A stretch of DNA of 38,304 nucleotides from a virus. The DNA is taken from IMG/VR virus record IMGVR_UViG_3300045051_000975, positions 1 through 38,304 of that record; one strand, 5' to 3'. How positions within the stretch are numbered: position 1 is the first letter of the stretch; every line of letters begins with the position of its first letter. The translations under genes were made by a program, and so were the position numbers. The notes under the pieces were generated by a model. It saw nothing but the letters and a program-made list of their open reading frames with translations, was not told where the DNA came from and did not search any database. Positions 14,421 to 20,750 of this stretch are shown here, one piece after another.

Positions 14421-14601
14421 TGAGCGCCTCCTTCACTTTCTTCACGACGCGCGGATACGTGCCGTGGTTGATCGCCTTCGAGACGACCGCAATGTCGTGC
14501 CCGACGGTCGCGGCGAGCGCTTTTACCGTAAGCTCATTATCCACGAGCTTGCGCTTGATCGCTTTTTTGAGGCGTTTTTGGGCTTGCGGCGAGGGCTGCA
14601 T
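14413..14601 (-). CDS. Cro/Ner-like early regulator
   Basis: The 62-residue protein is a single compact HTH of lambda-Cro or Ner size: KLVDNELTVKALAATVGHDI followed by VVSKAINHGTYPRVVKKVK. It is the first gene of the leftward early operon. Its ATG lies only six bases from operator O1, so a bound repressor would block the start of this operon. By analogy with Mu Ner it would damp early transcription and shut down repressor synthesis after infection. Confidence 0.75.
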   Translation of the reverse strand: MQPSPQAQKRLKKAIKRKLVDNELTVKALAATVGHDIAVVSKAINHGTYPRVVKKVKEALSV

Positions 14602-14606
14602 CGTTC

Positions 14607-14621
14607 TTGAACTGAGTTCAA
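14607..14621. promoter_or_regulatory. Operator O1, TTGAAC-TGA-GTTCAA
   Basis: A 15-bp site with perfect 6-bp half-sites spaced by three bases, next to the Ner-like start codon. It is a likely binding site for the repressor and/or Ner. Confidence 0.75.
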
Positions 14622-14629
14622 ACCTTTGA

Positions 14630-14644
14630 ACGAACTGAGTTCAA
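14630..14644. promoter_or_regulatory. Operator O2, degenerate left half
   Basis: This repeats CGAAC-TGA-GTTCAA, 23 bp from O1. The TGA spacer and right half are identical, and the left half has one or two changes. An extra TTGAAC half-site is at 14626-14631. Confidence 0.65.
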
Positions 14645-14653
14645 GAAAAAAAT

Positions 14654-14668
14654 TGAACAAACTTCAAG
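14654..14668. promoter_or_regulatory. Operator O3, TTGAAC-AAA-CTTCAA
   Basis: A one-mismatch copy of the 15-bp site just upstream of the repressor ATG, with a run of A before it. Occupancy would allow repressor autoregulation. Position may be off by one base. Confidence 0.65.
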
Positions 14669-14674
14669 TCACGG

Positions 14675-15151
14675 ATGACGCCCAAAGATCGCCTTAAACG
14701 AGCACAGGAGCTGCTCGGGTTGCCGGCTTACAGGCTGGCAGATGAACTCAAGATTACGCCTGAGTGGCTGAGTAAAATATACCGAAACAAGGCGACCGTA
14801 TCTGATGACATTGGGCTCCGGCTCGATGCCCTGCTTCGAAACCGCGGCATTGACCCCAGTTCAATTGAACAAAGTTCAATAAGCCCCGCGGAGGAGTCGC
14901 CCGGCGACTACGCAATTTTACGCGATAAAGAGGCTCACAACCTACCGGGTTCAAAAATCAGGATTTCCCCGATGGTCGATCCGCGCTTCGCCACGAAGCG
15001 GCTTCCCTCCACCCGACAAGACTGTGAAAACTATTTCGCCGAGCTCATGAAGCGTGCCGCTGCTTCGGACAACCCGAATGCTTTTCCCGCCATCATGGAC
15101 CGGCTGATGAAAAAATTCCCGCTCGATGAGTGGGACGAGATCGAACCGTGA
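14675..15151 (+). CDS. XRE-family phage repressor
   Basis: The protein has 158 residues. The N-terminal HTH spans about 3-55: DRLKRAQELLGLPAYRLADE, LKITPEWLSKIYRNKATVSD and IGLRLDALLRN. A Ser-rich linker is followed by a C-terminal region (RQDCENYFAELMKRAAASDN) likely used for oligomerisation. No LexA-type Ser/Lys protease motif is visible, so induction would not be by RecA-driven self-cleavage. It is divergent from the Ner-like gene across a 73-bp operator region, and carries a fourth operator within its own codons 64-69. No Shine-Dalgarno sequence is evident before the ATG. Confidence 0.75.
   Translation: MTPKDRLKRAQELLGLPAYRLADELKITPEWLSKIYRNKATVSDDIGLRLDALLRNRGIDPSSIEQSSISPAEESPGDYAILRDKEAHNLPGSKIRISPMVDPRFATKRLPSTRQDCENYFAELMKRAAASDNPNAFPAIMDRLMKKFPLDEWDEIEP
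14865..14879. promoter_or_regulatory. Operator O4 inside repressor gene, TTGAAC-AAA-GTTCAA
   Basis: A perfect-half-site copy of the 15-bp operator about 200-260 bp from the main cluster, overlapping the 12-bp palindrome GTTCAATTGAAC at 14859-14870. It may support looping with O1-O3 or act as a roadblock. Confidence 0.65.
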
Positions 15152-15160
15152 TTTTCTCCC

Positions 15161-15532
15161 GTGAAAGTAAAGGCGGCAGTTTTGGTTCTACTCTTGGTCG
15201 GAATTGGAGTGACGATCGCCGTGCGCAGATATTCTGCGCAGGCACAGGCGAAAGCAGTCGCACTCGAACGAGCGAGGGTAAAACGCGCCGAAGAAGAAAA
15301 GGCCTCCGATGAGTTTCGGAAAAAACAGGCGGCACCCCATATTGAGAAATTGCAGAAGATCGCCGCACTGCGCGCTAAAACTGAGGCACTTCAAACTGCC
15401 GAAAACAATTCCATGCCGGCGATGGCGAGCGCTCTAAAGAGCGCCTTGAGGGATTTGGACAAGATGCAGCGCGAGGAGGAAGCGGCGATCGAACGGATCA
15501 ACTCCGCACAAAATCCTCAATACAGTCCATAG
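15161..15532 (+). CDS. Membrane-anchored coiled-coil protein
   Basis: The protein has 123 residues from a GTG start. An N-terminal membrane anchor (VKAAVLVLLLVGIGVTIAVR) is followed by a long helical charged region (ALERARVKRAEEEKASDEFR, KLQKIAALRAKTEALQTAEN). Starting nine bases after the repressor stop, it could be cotranscribed with it and so expressed in the lysogen. This would allow a role in immunity or superinfection exclusion, but that is speculation. An Rz-like spanin is an alternative. Confidence 0.55.
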   Translation: MKVKAAVLVLLLVGIGVTIAVRRYSAQAQAKAVALERARVKRAEEEKASDEFRKKQAAPHIEKLQKIAALRAKTEALQTAENNSMPAMASALKSALRDLDKMQREEEAAIERINSAQNPQYSP

Positions 15533-15546
15533 ACACAACGGTGTCT
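15531..15546 (+). terminator. Short hairpin after repressor-linked gene
   Basis: Perfect 6-bp stem AGACAC-AACG-GTGTCT immediately beyond the 15532 stop. No T-run follows, so termination is uncertain. It separates the repressor transcript from the late genes. Confidence 0.35.
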
Positions 15547-15588
15547 TAGGTAATTCCGCGCGGGTCGCGTACTCTCGCCGGCATCGAA

Positions 15589-16104
15589 ATGCCGGCCACC
15601 CCGCAAAGTCGAGCCAGTTCCGCCAGACACAACGTCACTGACGTTATTGCGCGCTTTGACCGCGCCTCAATTGAGGCCGTGTGCCGAGCCGGCCAGCTGG
15701 TCGCCCTGCATTTCGGCACGGCAAGTGGGCGCGTCGTCGTTACCGTACCGGCCAAGGATTTCACACTCAGCTGTCGCGGCCCGCTCGATACAAATCGAAA
15801 TCCTCTTCCGAATCCGGAGGATTTCGACGAGCCGCGCGAAGAGGCACCGATTCGAAACGATTCCCCGAAATTGGCCGCTGTGGACGACGCGCGCAGCATG
15901 TCGGATGACCAGCGCGAGCGTTTCAAATCTGCGCTGAAAAATTTCCGGCTGGGTCGTTTCAAGACCAAGCGCGAGGCCGTCGAATTCTACGGGCTGGGCC
16001 ACATGTACCAGGGCTTCGTCACATGGAGCAACCGGCCGGAGAATCAGCCCGCCACAGACGGCGTGCGCGCGTTCCAGTTCAAACCGGCAGGGCATCCGCT
16101 ATGA
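15589..16104 (+). CDS. Hypothetical protein opening the rightward late block
   Basis: The protein has 171 residues: an N-terminal part with RFDRASIEAVCRAGQLVALH and a beta segment, a Pro/Asp-rich linker, then a helical end (DQRERFKSALKNFRLGRFKT, KREAVEFYGLGHMYQ). No enzyme motif is found. It precedes a small HTH gene by a 4-bp overlap. In Mu this place is taken by late activators and lysis genes; neither similarity is visible here. Confidence 0.6.
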   Translation: MPATPQSRASSARHNVTDVIARFDRASIEAVCRAGQLVALHFGTASGRVVVTVPAKDFTLSCRGPLDTNRNPLPNPEDFDEPREEAPIRNDSPKLAAVDDARSMSDDQRERFKSALKNFRLGRFKTKREAVEFYGLGHMYQGFVTWSNRPENQPATDGVRAFQFKPAGHPL

Positions 16105-16313
16105 CAAGCCCTGTACTCATCCAAGCGTGCGAGGCTGCGTGGACTGACCTCGAAAAAAATCCGCATCGGATTTTCAAGGATGTCGCGATCGAGCACGGCC
16201 TGAGTCCGCACACCTTCCATAAATGGATTGCGCGATGGAAGCCCGGCGTGATCCAAGCGATCCGCGCGCGCCGCGGGCTCCCGTTGATCAGCCGGAGAGG
16301 AGTATCTGCATGA
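16101..16313 (+). CDS. Small helix-turn-helix protein
   Basis: The protein has 70 residues from the ATG at 16101, coupled by ATGA to the gene before. The central HTH reads RIFKDVAIEHGLSPHTFHKW with a following basic segment (IQAIRARRGLPLISRR). It could be a late transcription activator or a small-terminase-like DNA binder. The position argues mildly for control of the late operon. Confidence 0.55.
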   Translation: MTSPVLIQACEAAWTDLEKNPHRIFKDVAIEHGLSPHTFHKWIARWKPGVIQAIRARRGLPLISRRGVSA

Positions 16314-16597
16314 GCGCCCGGTCGCACTTCAGTCGATACAGCCCAGGCTACGTCCGCGGCGTGCTGTACGCCCTGGTGGCATTCCTCACGAGCTTCATCG
16401 CCGTATTTGAGGATGTGCCGCCTGCGCAATTTGCGACGCTCACGCTGATCGGTTGGGCGATCCTTTGGGCAAAAGTCTTTCTGCCGACGGCCGTCACGAT
16501 GCGCGCTTTCTTCGATGGCACCATGGAGCGCATCGCACAGCAGGCATCTCCGCAGGCAGCGACGCTCCCGGCCAACCCACAAGTCCCCACTTCATGA
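16310..16597 (+). CDS. Two-TM holin-like protein
   Basis: The protein has 95 residues from the ATG at 16310 (ATGA overlap). Two hydrophobic segments (VLYALVAFLTSFIAVF and FATLTLIGWAILWAKVFL) are joined by a short acidic loop. A polar C-terminus follows. The size and build fit a class II holin, which forms holes in the inner membrane. It lies next to lipoprotein genes, as expected in a lysis cluster. Confidence 0.55.
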   Translation: MSARSHFSRYSPGYVRGVLYALVAFLTSFIAVFEDVPPAQFATLTLIGWAILWAKVFLPTAVTMRAFFDGTMERIAQQASPQAATLPANPQVPTS

Positions 16598-17067
16598 AAA
16601 CCCTAAAGCTCCTCGCATTCGCCTTTGTCGCGATGCTCGCGTTCACGTCATGTAATTCCACCACGAACGCGCCGGCCGCCCCGACTCCGGAGCAGGGCGC
16701 AGCGCTTCTGCGTGTCAGCGTATCCACCGCTGCCGTACTCGTCGTGCGAAATAATCCGAGCTACGTCACCGCGCTCCAGGCTGTCGGCACTGCGCTCGAT
16801 GCACTCGTGATCGGCACGACCGATGAAGTGATCACGCAGGAAGCGATCGACCAATTCGTGAAAGGCATCGCCAAGCGCAACGGCGTAGCCGACGCCGATC
16901 TTCCGCTCTTCATCAATCTCACGCACGAGTTCACGCGTACCTGGCAGGACACGTTTAAAGTGCCCGTGATTCACCGGCTCGATCCGAACGTCACGCTCTG
17001 GATCGCCGCGGTGCGCGACGGAATCAACGGCGCGCTCAGCTCGATCAACAGCGCGCATACGCCGTGA
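16594..17067 (+). CDS. Phage lipoprotein
   Basis: The protein has 157 residues. The signal peptide MKTLKLLAFAFVAMLAFTSC ends in a lipobox Cys at 20. A mature helical protein follows (TPEQGAALLRVSVSTAAVLV, then LFINLTHEFTRTWQDTF). It is larger than an Rz1 outer-membrane spanin and is not obviously Pro-rich. Coupled to the holin-like gene by 4 bp. It could take part in lysis or in surface exclusion. Confidence 0.65.
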   Translation: MKTLKLLAFAFVAMLAFTSCNSTTNAPAAPTPEQGAALLRVSVSTAAVLVVRNNPSYVTALQAVGTALDALVIGTTDEVITQEAIDQFVKGIAKRNGVADADLPLFINLTHEFTRTWQDTFKVPVIHRLDPNVTLWIAAVRDGINGALSSINSAHTP

Positions 17068-17345
17068 TTACTCCGGCGGAAATCGAGGCCGTAGCCAAAG
17101 CCATTTCCGATCTGCGACGCATCGCTGAATTCCTCCACGACTTTTCCGTTCGTGCACAACTCGACTCAAATCTCTCGGAGGAGCAGCGCTGCGCTCTGCG
17201 CGATGCCGCTGCTGTGCACGCTCCTTTGCCTGTCGAGTTGCGCCAGCTTTGCCCCACGTGCCCCTATGCCGATCGCGTATCAGGACAGGACAGCAGCGCT
17301 GTTGCACCATCCTCAATTCGAGCGGGCGCGAGCAGTGGCGCCTGA
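17064..17345 (+). CDS. Small hypothetical protein, overlapped by lipoprotein gene
   Basis: The protein has 93 residues from a GTG, joined to the preceding stop as GTGA. Helical first half (ITPAEIEAVAKAISDLRRIA, then RAQLDSNLSEEQRCALRDAA). The second half overlaps an out-of-frame lipoprotein gene and looks low-complexity, so its C-terminus is less certain. No transmembrane segment is present, so it is not a classical Rz. Confidence 0.5.
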   Translation: MITPAEIEAVAKAISDLRRIAEFLHDFSVRAQLDSNLSEEQRCALRDAAAVHAPLPVELRQLCPTCPYADRVSGQDSSAVAPSSIRAGASSGA

Positions 17346-17412
17346 GTTCGTCGACGAAGTTCTGAAAACCATCCGCGAACTCTCCATCGAAGGCGCCGCA
17401 CACGGCCACTGA
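17203..17412 (+). CDS. Rz1-like lipoprotein embedded in another frame
   Basis: The protein has 69 residues from the ATG at 17203. The lipoprotein signal MPLLCTLLCLSSC has its lipobox Cys at 13, followed by a Pro-containing segment (ASFAPRAPMPIAYQDRTAAL) and a helix. The gene overlaps the previous frame by 143 bp out of phase, like Rz1 inside Rz. It is probably the outer-membrane spanin or a related lysis lipoprotein. An upstream start in this frame would spoil the signal peptide. Confidence 0.5.
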   Translation: MPLLCTLLCLSSCASFAPRAPMPIAYQDRTAALLHHPQFERARAVAPEFVDEVLKTIRELSIEGAAHGH

Positions 17413-17415
17413 TTC

Positions 17416-17835
17416 ATGCCCACACTTTCTCCCGAACAAGTCGGCGTCTGGACAATCTGTTTCCTGCTCGCGCTCGACGTATTCCTCCGGATCGCGGCGC
17501 ATCTGCGCGAGAAAAAATCCGCCGAAGAAGGTACGCGCACGATCGTTTCGCCGACGCCTCTGGAAGTCAAAACGGCCGTGATCTACACGCCGCTCGCGAA
17601 ACACGACGAGCTCGTAAAGCGCGTCGAAAAGATCGACGAGAAGATCGACGAGCGGATCAGCGGCCTCGCTGAAGCCTCATCGAAAGGCCGCGAGAAAATT
17701 TACACCCAACTCGGCGAGCAACGCATGATGCTCGCGAAGAATACAGAGAAAACGGACCTCACCTACGCGCAGGTTCAGCAGCTCGACGCCAAGATCGATC
17801 GGCTCCTCGCGCGGCCCGTAGTGCACACGACATGA
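17416..17835 (+). CDS. DUF2730-like (Mu gp25-type) membrane coiled-coil protein
   Basis: The protein has 139 residues. An N-terminal transmembrane segment (VGVWTICFLLALDVFLRIAA) is followed by a coiled coil with KHDELVKRVEKIDEKIDERI and VQQLDAKIDRLLARPV. Length, topology and position two to four genes before the terminase agree with the DUF2730 proteins of transposable phages. The function is not established. Confidence 0.55.
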   Translation: MPTLSPEQVGVWTICFLLALDVFLRIAAHLREKKSAEEGTRTIVSPTPLEVKTAVIYTPLAKHDELVKRVEKIDEKIDERISGLAEASSKGREKIYTQLGEQRMMLAKNTEKTDLTYAQVQQLDAKIDRLLARPVVHTT

Positions 17836-18098
17836 CGCCCGAAATGAAACAACAGCTCGAGGCCTTCTCGCTTGCGGCACTCGCTGCAATCGGCGACGTC
17901 GGCATGATTGAATCCACGCTGGTGCGTGATGCGCGGTTGCAGGTGCATCCGCAGATCACCGGTCCGGAACTTTCCGAGACGCTGCGCGGCCTCGCTGATC
18001 GCGGCCTCGTGCGCTCCTTCATTCCCGCGCTCGGCGCCCACCGCTGGCGTGTGACGGATGTCGGCCGCGACATCGCCGTCGAGAAGGGCCTCGCATGA
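17832..18098 (+). CDS. Small winged-helix-like protein (Mu gp26 position)
   Basis: The protein has 88 residues. The sequence LVRDARLQVHPQITGPELSE followed by TLRGLADRGLVRSFIPALGA and HRWRVTDVGRDIA fits a winged helix with its recognition helix and wing. In Mu-like phages an ArsR/wHTH-like small protein often occupies this position. Overlaps both neighbours by 4 bp. Confidence 0.55.
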   Translation: MTPEMKQQLEAFSLAALAAIGDVGMIESTLVRDARLQVHPQITGPELSETLRGLADRGLVRSFIPALGAHRWRVTDVGRDIAVEKGLA

Positions 18099-18190
18099 AG
18101 ACGCTTTTTTTGACGCGCCTCTCCGTATTCTTCGTATTCGGCATGCTGGCCGGCGCGTTGCTCACCCTTGCTTGCCTCGCATTTCGATGA
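18095..18190 (+). CDS. 31-residue membrane microprotein
   Basis: The peptide KTLFLTRLSVFFVFGMLAGA followed by LLTLACLAFR makes a single transmembrane helix. Its ATG overlaps the preceding stop (ATGA), and its own stop overlaps the next start (ATGA), which strongly supports translation. Role unknown; it may belong with the neighbouring membrane proteins. Confidence 0.6.
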   Translation: MKTLFLTRLSVFFVFGMLAGALLTLACLAFR

Positions 18191-18519
18191 ACGACGTCGT
18201 GCGAGATCACACCGATGCGGCACGCGAGATTCGCGTGAAGGCTGCGCAGCGCGAGCTCAGTGAAGAGCGCCGCACGCATGCGTCGCGGCTCCTGACGATC
18301 GTGATTCTCATCCTGGTCGTGAACGCGGTGCAGACGCTCGCGTTCATGTCGATCGCCAAAAAACCGACTGTCGTTTTTCTACCGATGGAGCGGCGCGTAT
18401 CCCCATCGGTGAACACGCAGGAACTTTATCTTCGCGATTCTGGTTCGGCAAAGCTGCGCAAAAACAAAACCCCGGCTGCCGCAGTGTCTGGCGGCAGCCG
18501 GGAAAGCGCCCGTTTCTAA
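18187..18519 (+). CDS. Single-pass membrane protein
   Basis: The protein has 110 residues from the ATG at 18187. An N-terminal cytoplasmic helix rich in Arg (RVKAAQRELSEERRTHASRL) is followed by one transmembrane segment (LTIVILILVVNAVQTLAFMS) and an external tail with VFLPMERRVSPSVNTQELY. Its topology would suit a spanin-like or signal-arrest-type protein. No family recognised. Confidence 0.55.
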   Translation: MNDVVRDHTDAAREIRVKAAQRELSEERRTHASRLLTIVILILVVNAVQTLAFMSIAKKPTVVFLPMERRVSPSVNTQELYLRDSGSAKLRKNKTPAAAVSGGSRESARF

Positions 18520-19157
18520 TGGCCGACGGAAAAATCAGAGGCGCGTTTAACGATGAACAGTTCGAGGCGTTCTGCCGCGAACTGCAGGAGCTGCCCGCGA
18601 AACAGCGGACGCTCGAGGGAATCGCTACGCTGTTTGAGCAACGCACCGGAATCCGCGCCTCGGTTATGGCCGCGAAGAGTTTCAAGGACGGCCCGTTCTC
18701 CCGCTACCTCGAGCGCCTGAACAGCGGGCGGGAAACCCGCGAAGCCCTTTGCGCTGCCGCCGGTGCCGGCGTGCATCCGCTCGATGCGATCGAGGAAGCC
18801 GCTGTGATTGAGCTGCAGGACCACCTTACCGGCGCGGAAGGTGGCGACGTCGACGTGCAGTGGATCATCAGCCAGCTCGTGAAGCTGCGCATGTCGATTT
18901 CGATGCGCGAGGAGACCCGGCGCAAAGCCGAAGACCTCGAGCGCAAGCAACGCGAGACCACGGCGAAGCTCGAAATCGCTGAGCAGCAGATGAAGCTCCG
19001 CGACGAACAGATCGCCCGGCTACAGCGCGAGAAGGAGGACTGGGAGCAGAAGAAGGAAAAGGCCAAGGCTGCAATCGCCCAGGCAGCAAAGAAGGGCGGC
19101 ATCACCGCCGACACCCGCAAACTGCTCGAAAAAGCGCTCACGGAGGAGGCGTCATGA
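18519..19157 (+). CDS. DUF3486 protein (Mu gp27-like), probable small terminase
   Basis: The protein has 212 residues. N-terminal helical region (FCRELQELPAKQRTLEGIAT, then RTGIRASVMAAKSFKDGPFS), followed by a long coiled coil (EETRRKAEDLERKQRETTAK and on to about 190). DUF3486 proteins precede the large terminase in transposable phages and are considered to be the small terminase subunit. The start overlaps the previous stop (TAATG). Role in DNA recognition and packaging is inferred from family and position. Confidence 0.7.
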   Translation: MADGKIRGAFNDEQFEAFCRELQELPAKQRTLEGIATLFEQRTGIRASVMAAKSFKDGPFSRYLERLNSGRETREALCAAAGAGVHPLDAIEEAAVIELQDHLTGAEGGDVDVQWIISQLVKLRMSISMREETRRKAEDLERKQRETTAKLEIAEQQMKLRDEQIARLQREKEDWEQKKEKAKAAIAQAAKKGGITADTRKLLEKALTEEAS

Positions 19158-19330
19158 AACCCCCGTTTCTTTCGCTTATACGCGTTTCGCCGTCATCTCT
19201 GTGCAGGGTCGGCGAGATTTCGACGATTTGGCGGGTCTTAAAGACTTTTAAAAAGGGTCCTGAGCTCGGCGAAACCCTGATTTTCGGTTTCAGAAACGTA
19301 CCCATGGCTGGCGCGGAGGTGGCCCGATGA
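19154..19330 (+). CDS. 58-residue ORF coupling gp27-like and terminase genes
   Basis: The frame from the ATG at 19154 stays open to 19330 and overlaps the previous stop and the terminase start, both as ATGA. The peptide (KPPFLSLIRVSPSSLCRVGE to VPMAGAEVAR) is basic and has no known domain. Coupling at both ends supports translation, but the sequence might also simply be a translated spacer that carries ribosomes to the terminase start. Confidence 0.45.
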   Translation: MKPPFLSLIRVSPSSLCRVGEISTIWRVLKTFKKGPELGETLIFGFRNVPMAGAEVAR

Positions 19331-20748
19331 CCCCCTCGGCAGGTTTCTCCATCCATGTGCCGACCTCGCCCAGCGAGCGCGTCGCCTGGGAAAAGAAGAT
19401 CCGGAAGACCCGGTTCCTCGGCTACCAGTCCCGCTGGTTCCTGGACAAGTCGCGGCTGAAGATCATGGAGAAGTGCCGCCAGGCAGGCATCTCCTGGACG
19501 GATGCGCTCGACTCGTTGATGGAAACGGCCGGCGCGGAATGGCCGTTCGATTGCTGGGTTTCCTCGCGCGACCAGATCCAGGCGCAGCTTTACGGCCAGG
19601 ACGTCGCGGCCTGGGCGAAGAAGATCAACGCCGCCGTCGGCGAGCTCGGCGAAAGCGTGCTCGAAGATTCGAACGGGCGGAAGATCAGCGCGCTCCGGCT
19701 GCCGCTGGCAAACGGTCGCAGCATCTGGTCGCTTTCTTCGAACGTTGATGCGCAGGCCGGCAAGCGCGGCACGCGCAAGATGGACGAGTTCGCACTGAAC
19801 CCGGAGAACCGCCAACTCTACGCCATAGGCAAGCCCGGCACGCAATGGGGCGGTCGCGTCTGCATTTTCTCCACACACCGCGGCACCGCGAATTTCTTCA
19901 ATGAGCTGATCGTCGAGATCCGCGAGAAGGGAAACCCGAAAGGTTTTTCGCTGCACCGGGTCACGATCATCGACGCCGTGAACGACGGCCTGCTCGTGAA
20001 GCTGAAGCAGCAATGGGAGCGGATGGACAAGAACGACCCGCGTCTCGTGATGAGCGAGGACGAGTGGCTGCAATCCCAGCGCAACGAATGTCCCGACGAG
20101 GAGACCTGGCAGCAGGAGTACATGTGCAACCCGGCGGATGATGCGTCGGCATTCCTTAGTTATGAATTGATCCAGAGCTGCGAGTACCGCGGCGGCGAAG
20201 TGTGGCTGACCGATCTCGCGGATGCGAAAGGGCAGCTCTTCGTCGGCGTCGACGTCGGCCGCGATCATGACCTCACGGTAATCTGGGTGATCGAGAAGCT
20301 CGGCGAAGTTTCCTACACGCGCCGCGTCATCGAGCTCTCGAAGCAGACCTTCGACGCACAGGAGCACGCGCTCTACGAAATCCTTCCGCTCCCTCAGATC
20401 CGCCGGTGCTGCATCGACCGCACGGGCATCGGCCGCCAGTTCAGCGAACGGGCGCAGCAGCGTTTCGGCACGTACAAGGTCGAGCCAGTAAACTTCACCG
20501 CGCAGGTGAAGGAGGAACTTGCCTATCCGCTCCGCGCCGCGTTCGAGGATCGCAGCGTTCGCATCCCGAATTCGAATACGATTCGCTCCGACCTGCGCGC
20601 GATCAAGAAAGAGACAACCGCCGCGGGTAACATCCGCTTCACCGCTGATCGCGGGAAGAACGGACACTCAGATCGTTTCTGGGCGCTCGCGCTCGCGCTC
20701 CACGCCGCGAAGCAACCTGCAGCCAACTTTTCCGCGACGCTCATCTAA
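19327..20748 (+). CDS. Terminase large subunit (Mu gp28-like)
   Basis: The protein has 473 residues. An adenine-binding/Walker A region lies at about 49-57 (KCRQAGISW). Walker B with catalytic Glu is in RKMDEFAL (D153, E154). The C-terminal RNase H-type nuclease starts at 305 (FVGVDVGRDHDLTVIWVIE, D309), has a second Asp in CCIDRTGIG (D364) and a last one near SDRFWALAL. It is the motor that packages phage DNA by headful, taking host DNA beyond the ends, as in Mu. A long antisense frame (19138-20667) is only a GC-rich shadow. Confidence 0.9.
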   Translation: MTPSAGFSIHVPTSPSERVAWEKKIRKTRFLGYQSRWFLDKSRLKIMEKCRQAGISWTDALDSLMETAGAEWPFDCWVSSRDQIQAQLYGQDVAAWAKKINAAVGELGESVLEDSNGRKISALRLPLANGRSIWSLSSNVDAQAGKRGTRKMDEFALNPENRQLYAIGKPGTQWGGRVCIFSTHRGTANFFNELIVEIREKGNPKGFSLHRVTIIDAVNDGLLVKLKQQWERMDKNDPRLVMSEDEWLQSQRNECPDEETWQQEYMCNPADDASAFLSYELIQSCEYRGGEVWLTDLADAKGQLFVGVDVGRDHDLTVIWVIEKLGEVSYTRRVIELSKQTFDAQEHALYEILPLPQIRRCCIDRTGIGRQFSERAQQRFGTYKVEPVNFTAQVKEELAYPLRAAFEDRSVRIPNSNTIRSDLRAIKKETTAAGNIRFTADRGKNGHSDRFWALALALHAAKQPAANFSATLI

Positions 20749-20750
20749 CC

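Noticed and set aside
19138-20667. 509-codon open frame on the minus strand across the terminase gene
   Set aside because: It is antisense to a well-supported terminase with catalytic motifs, has no recognisable domain, and long antisense frames are common in GC-rich DNA.
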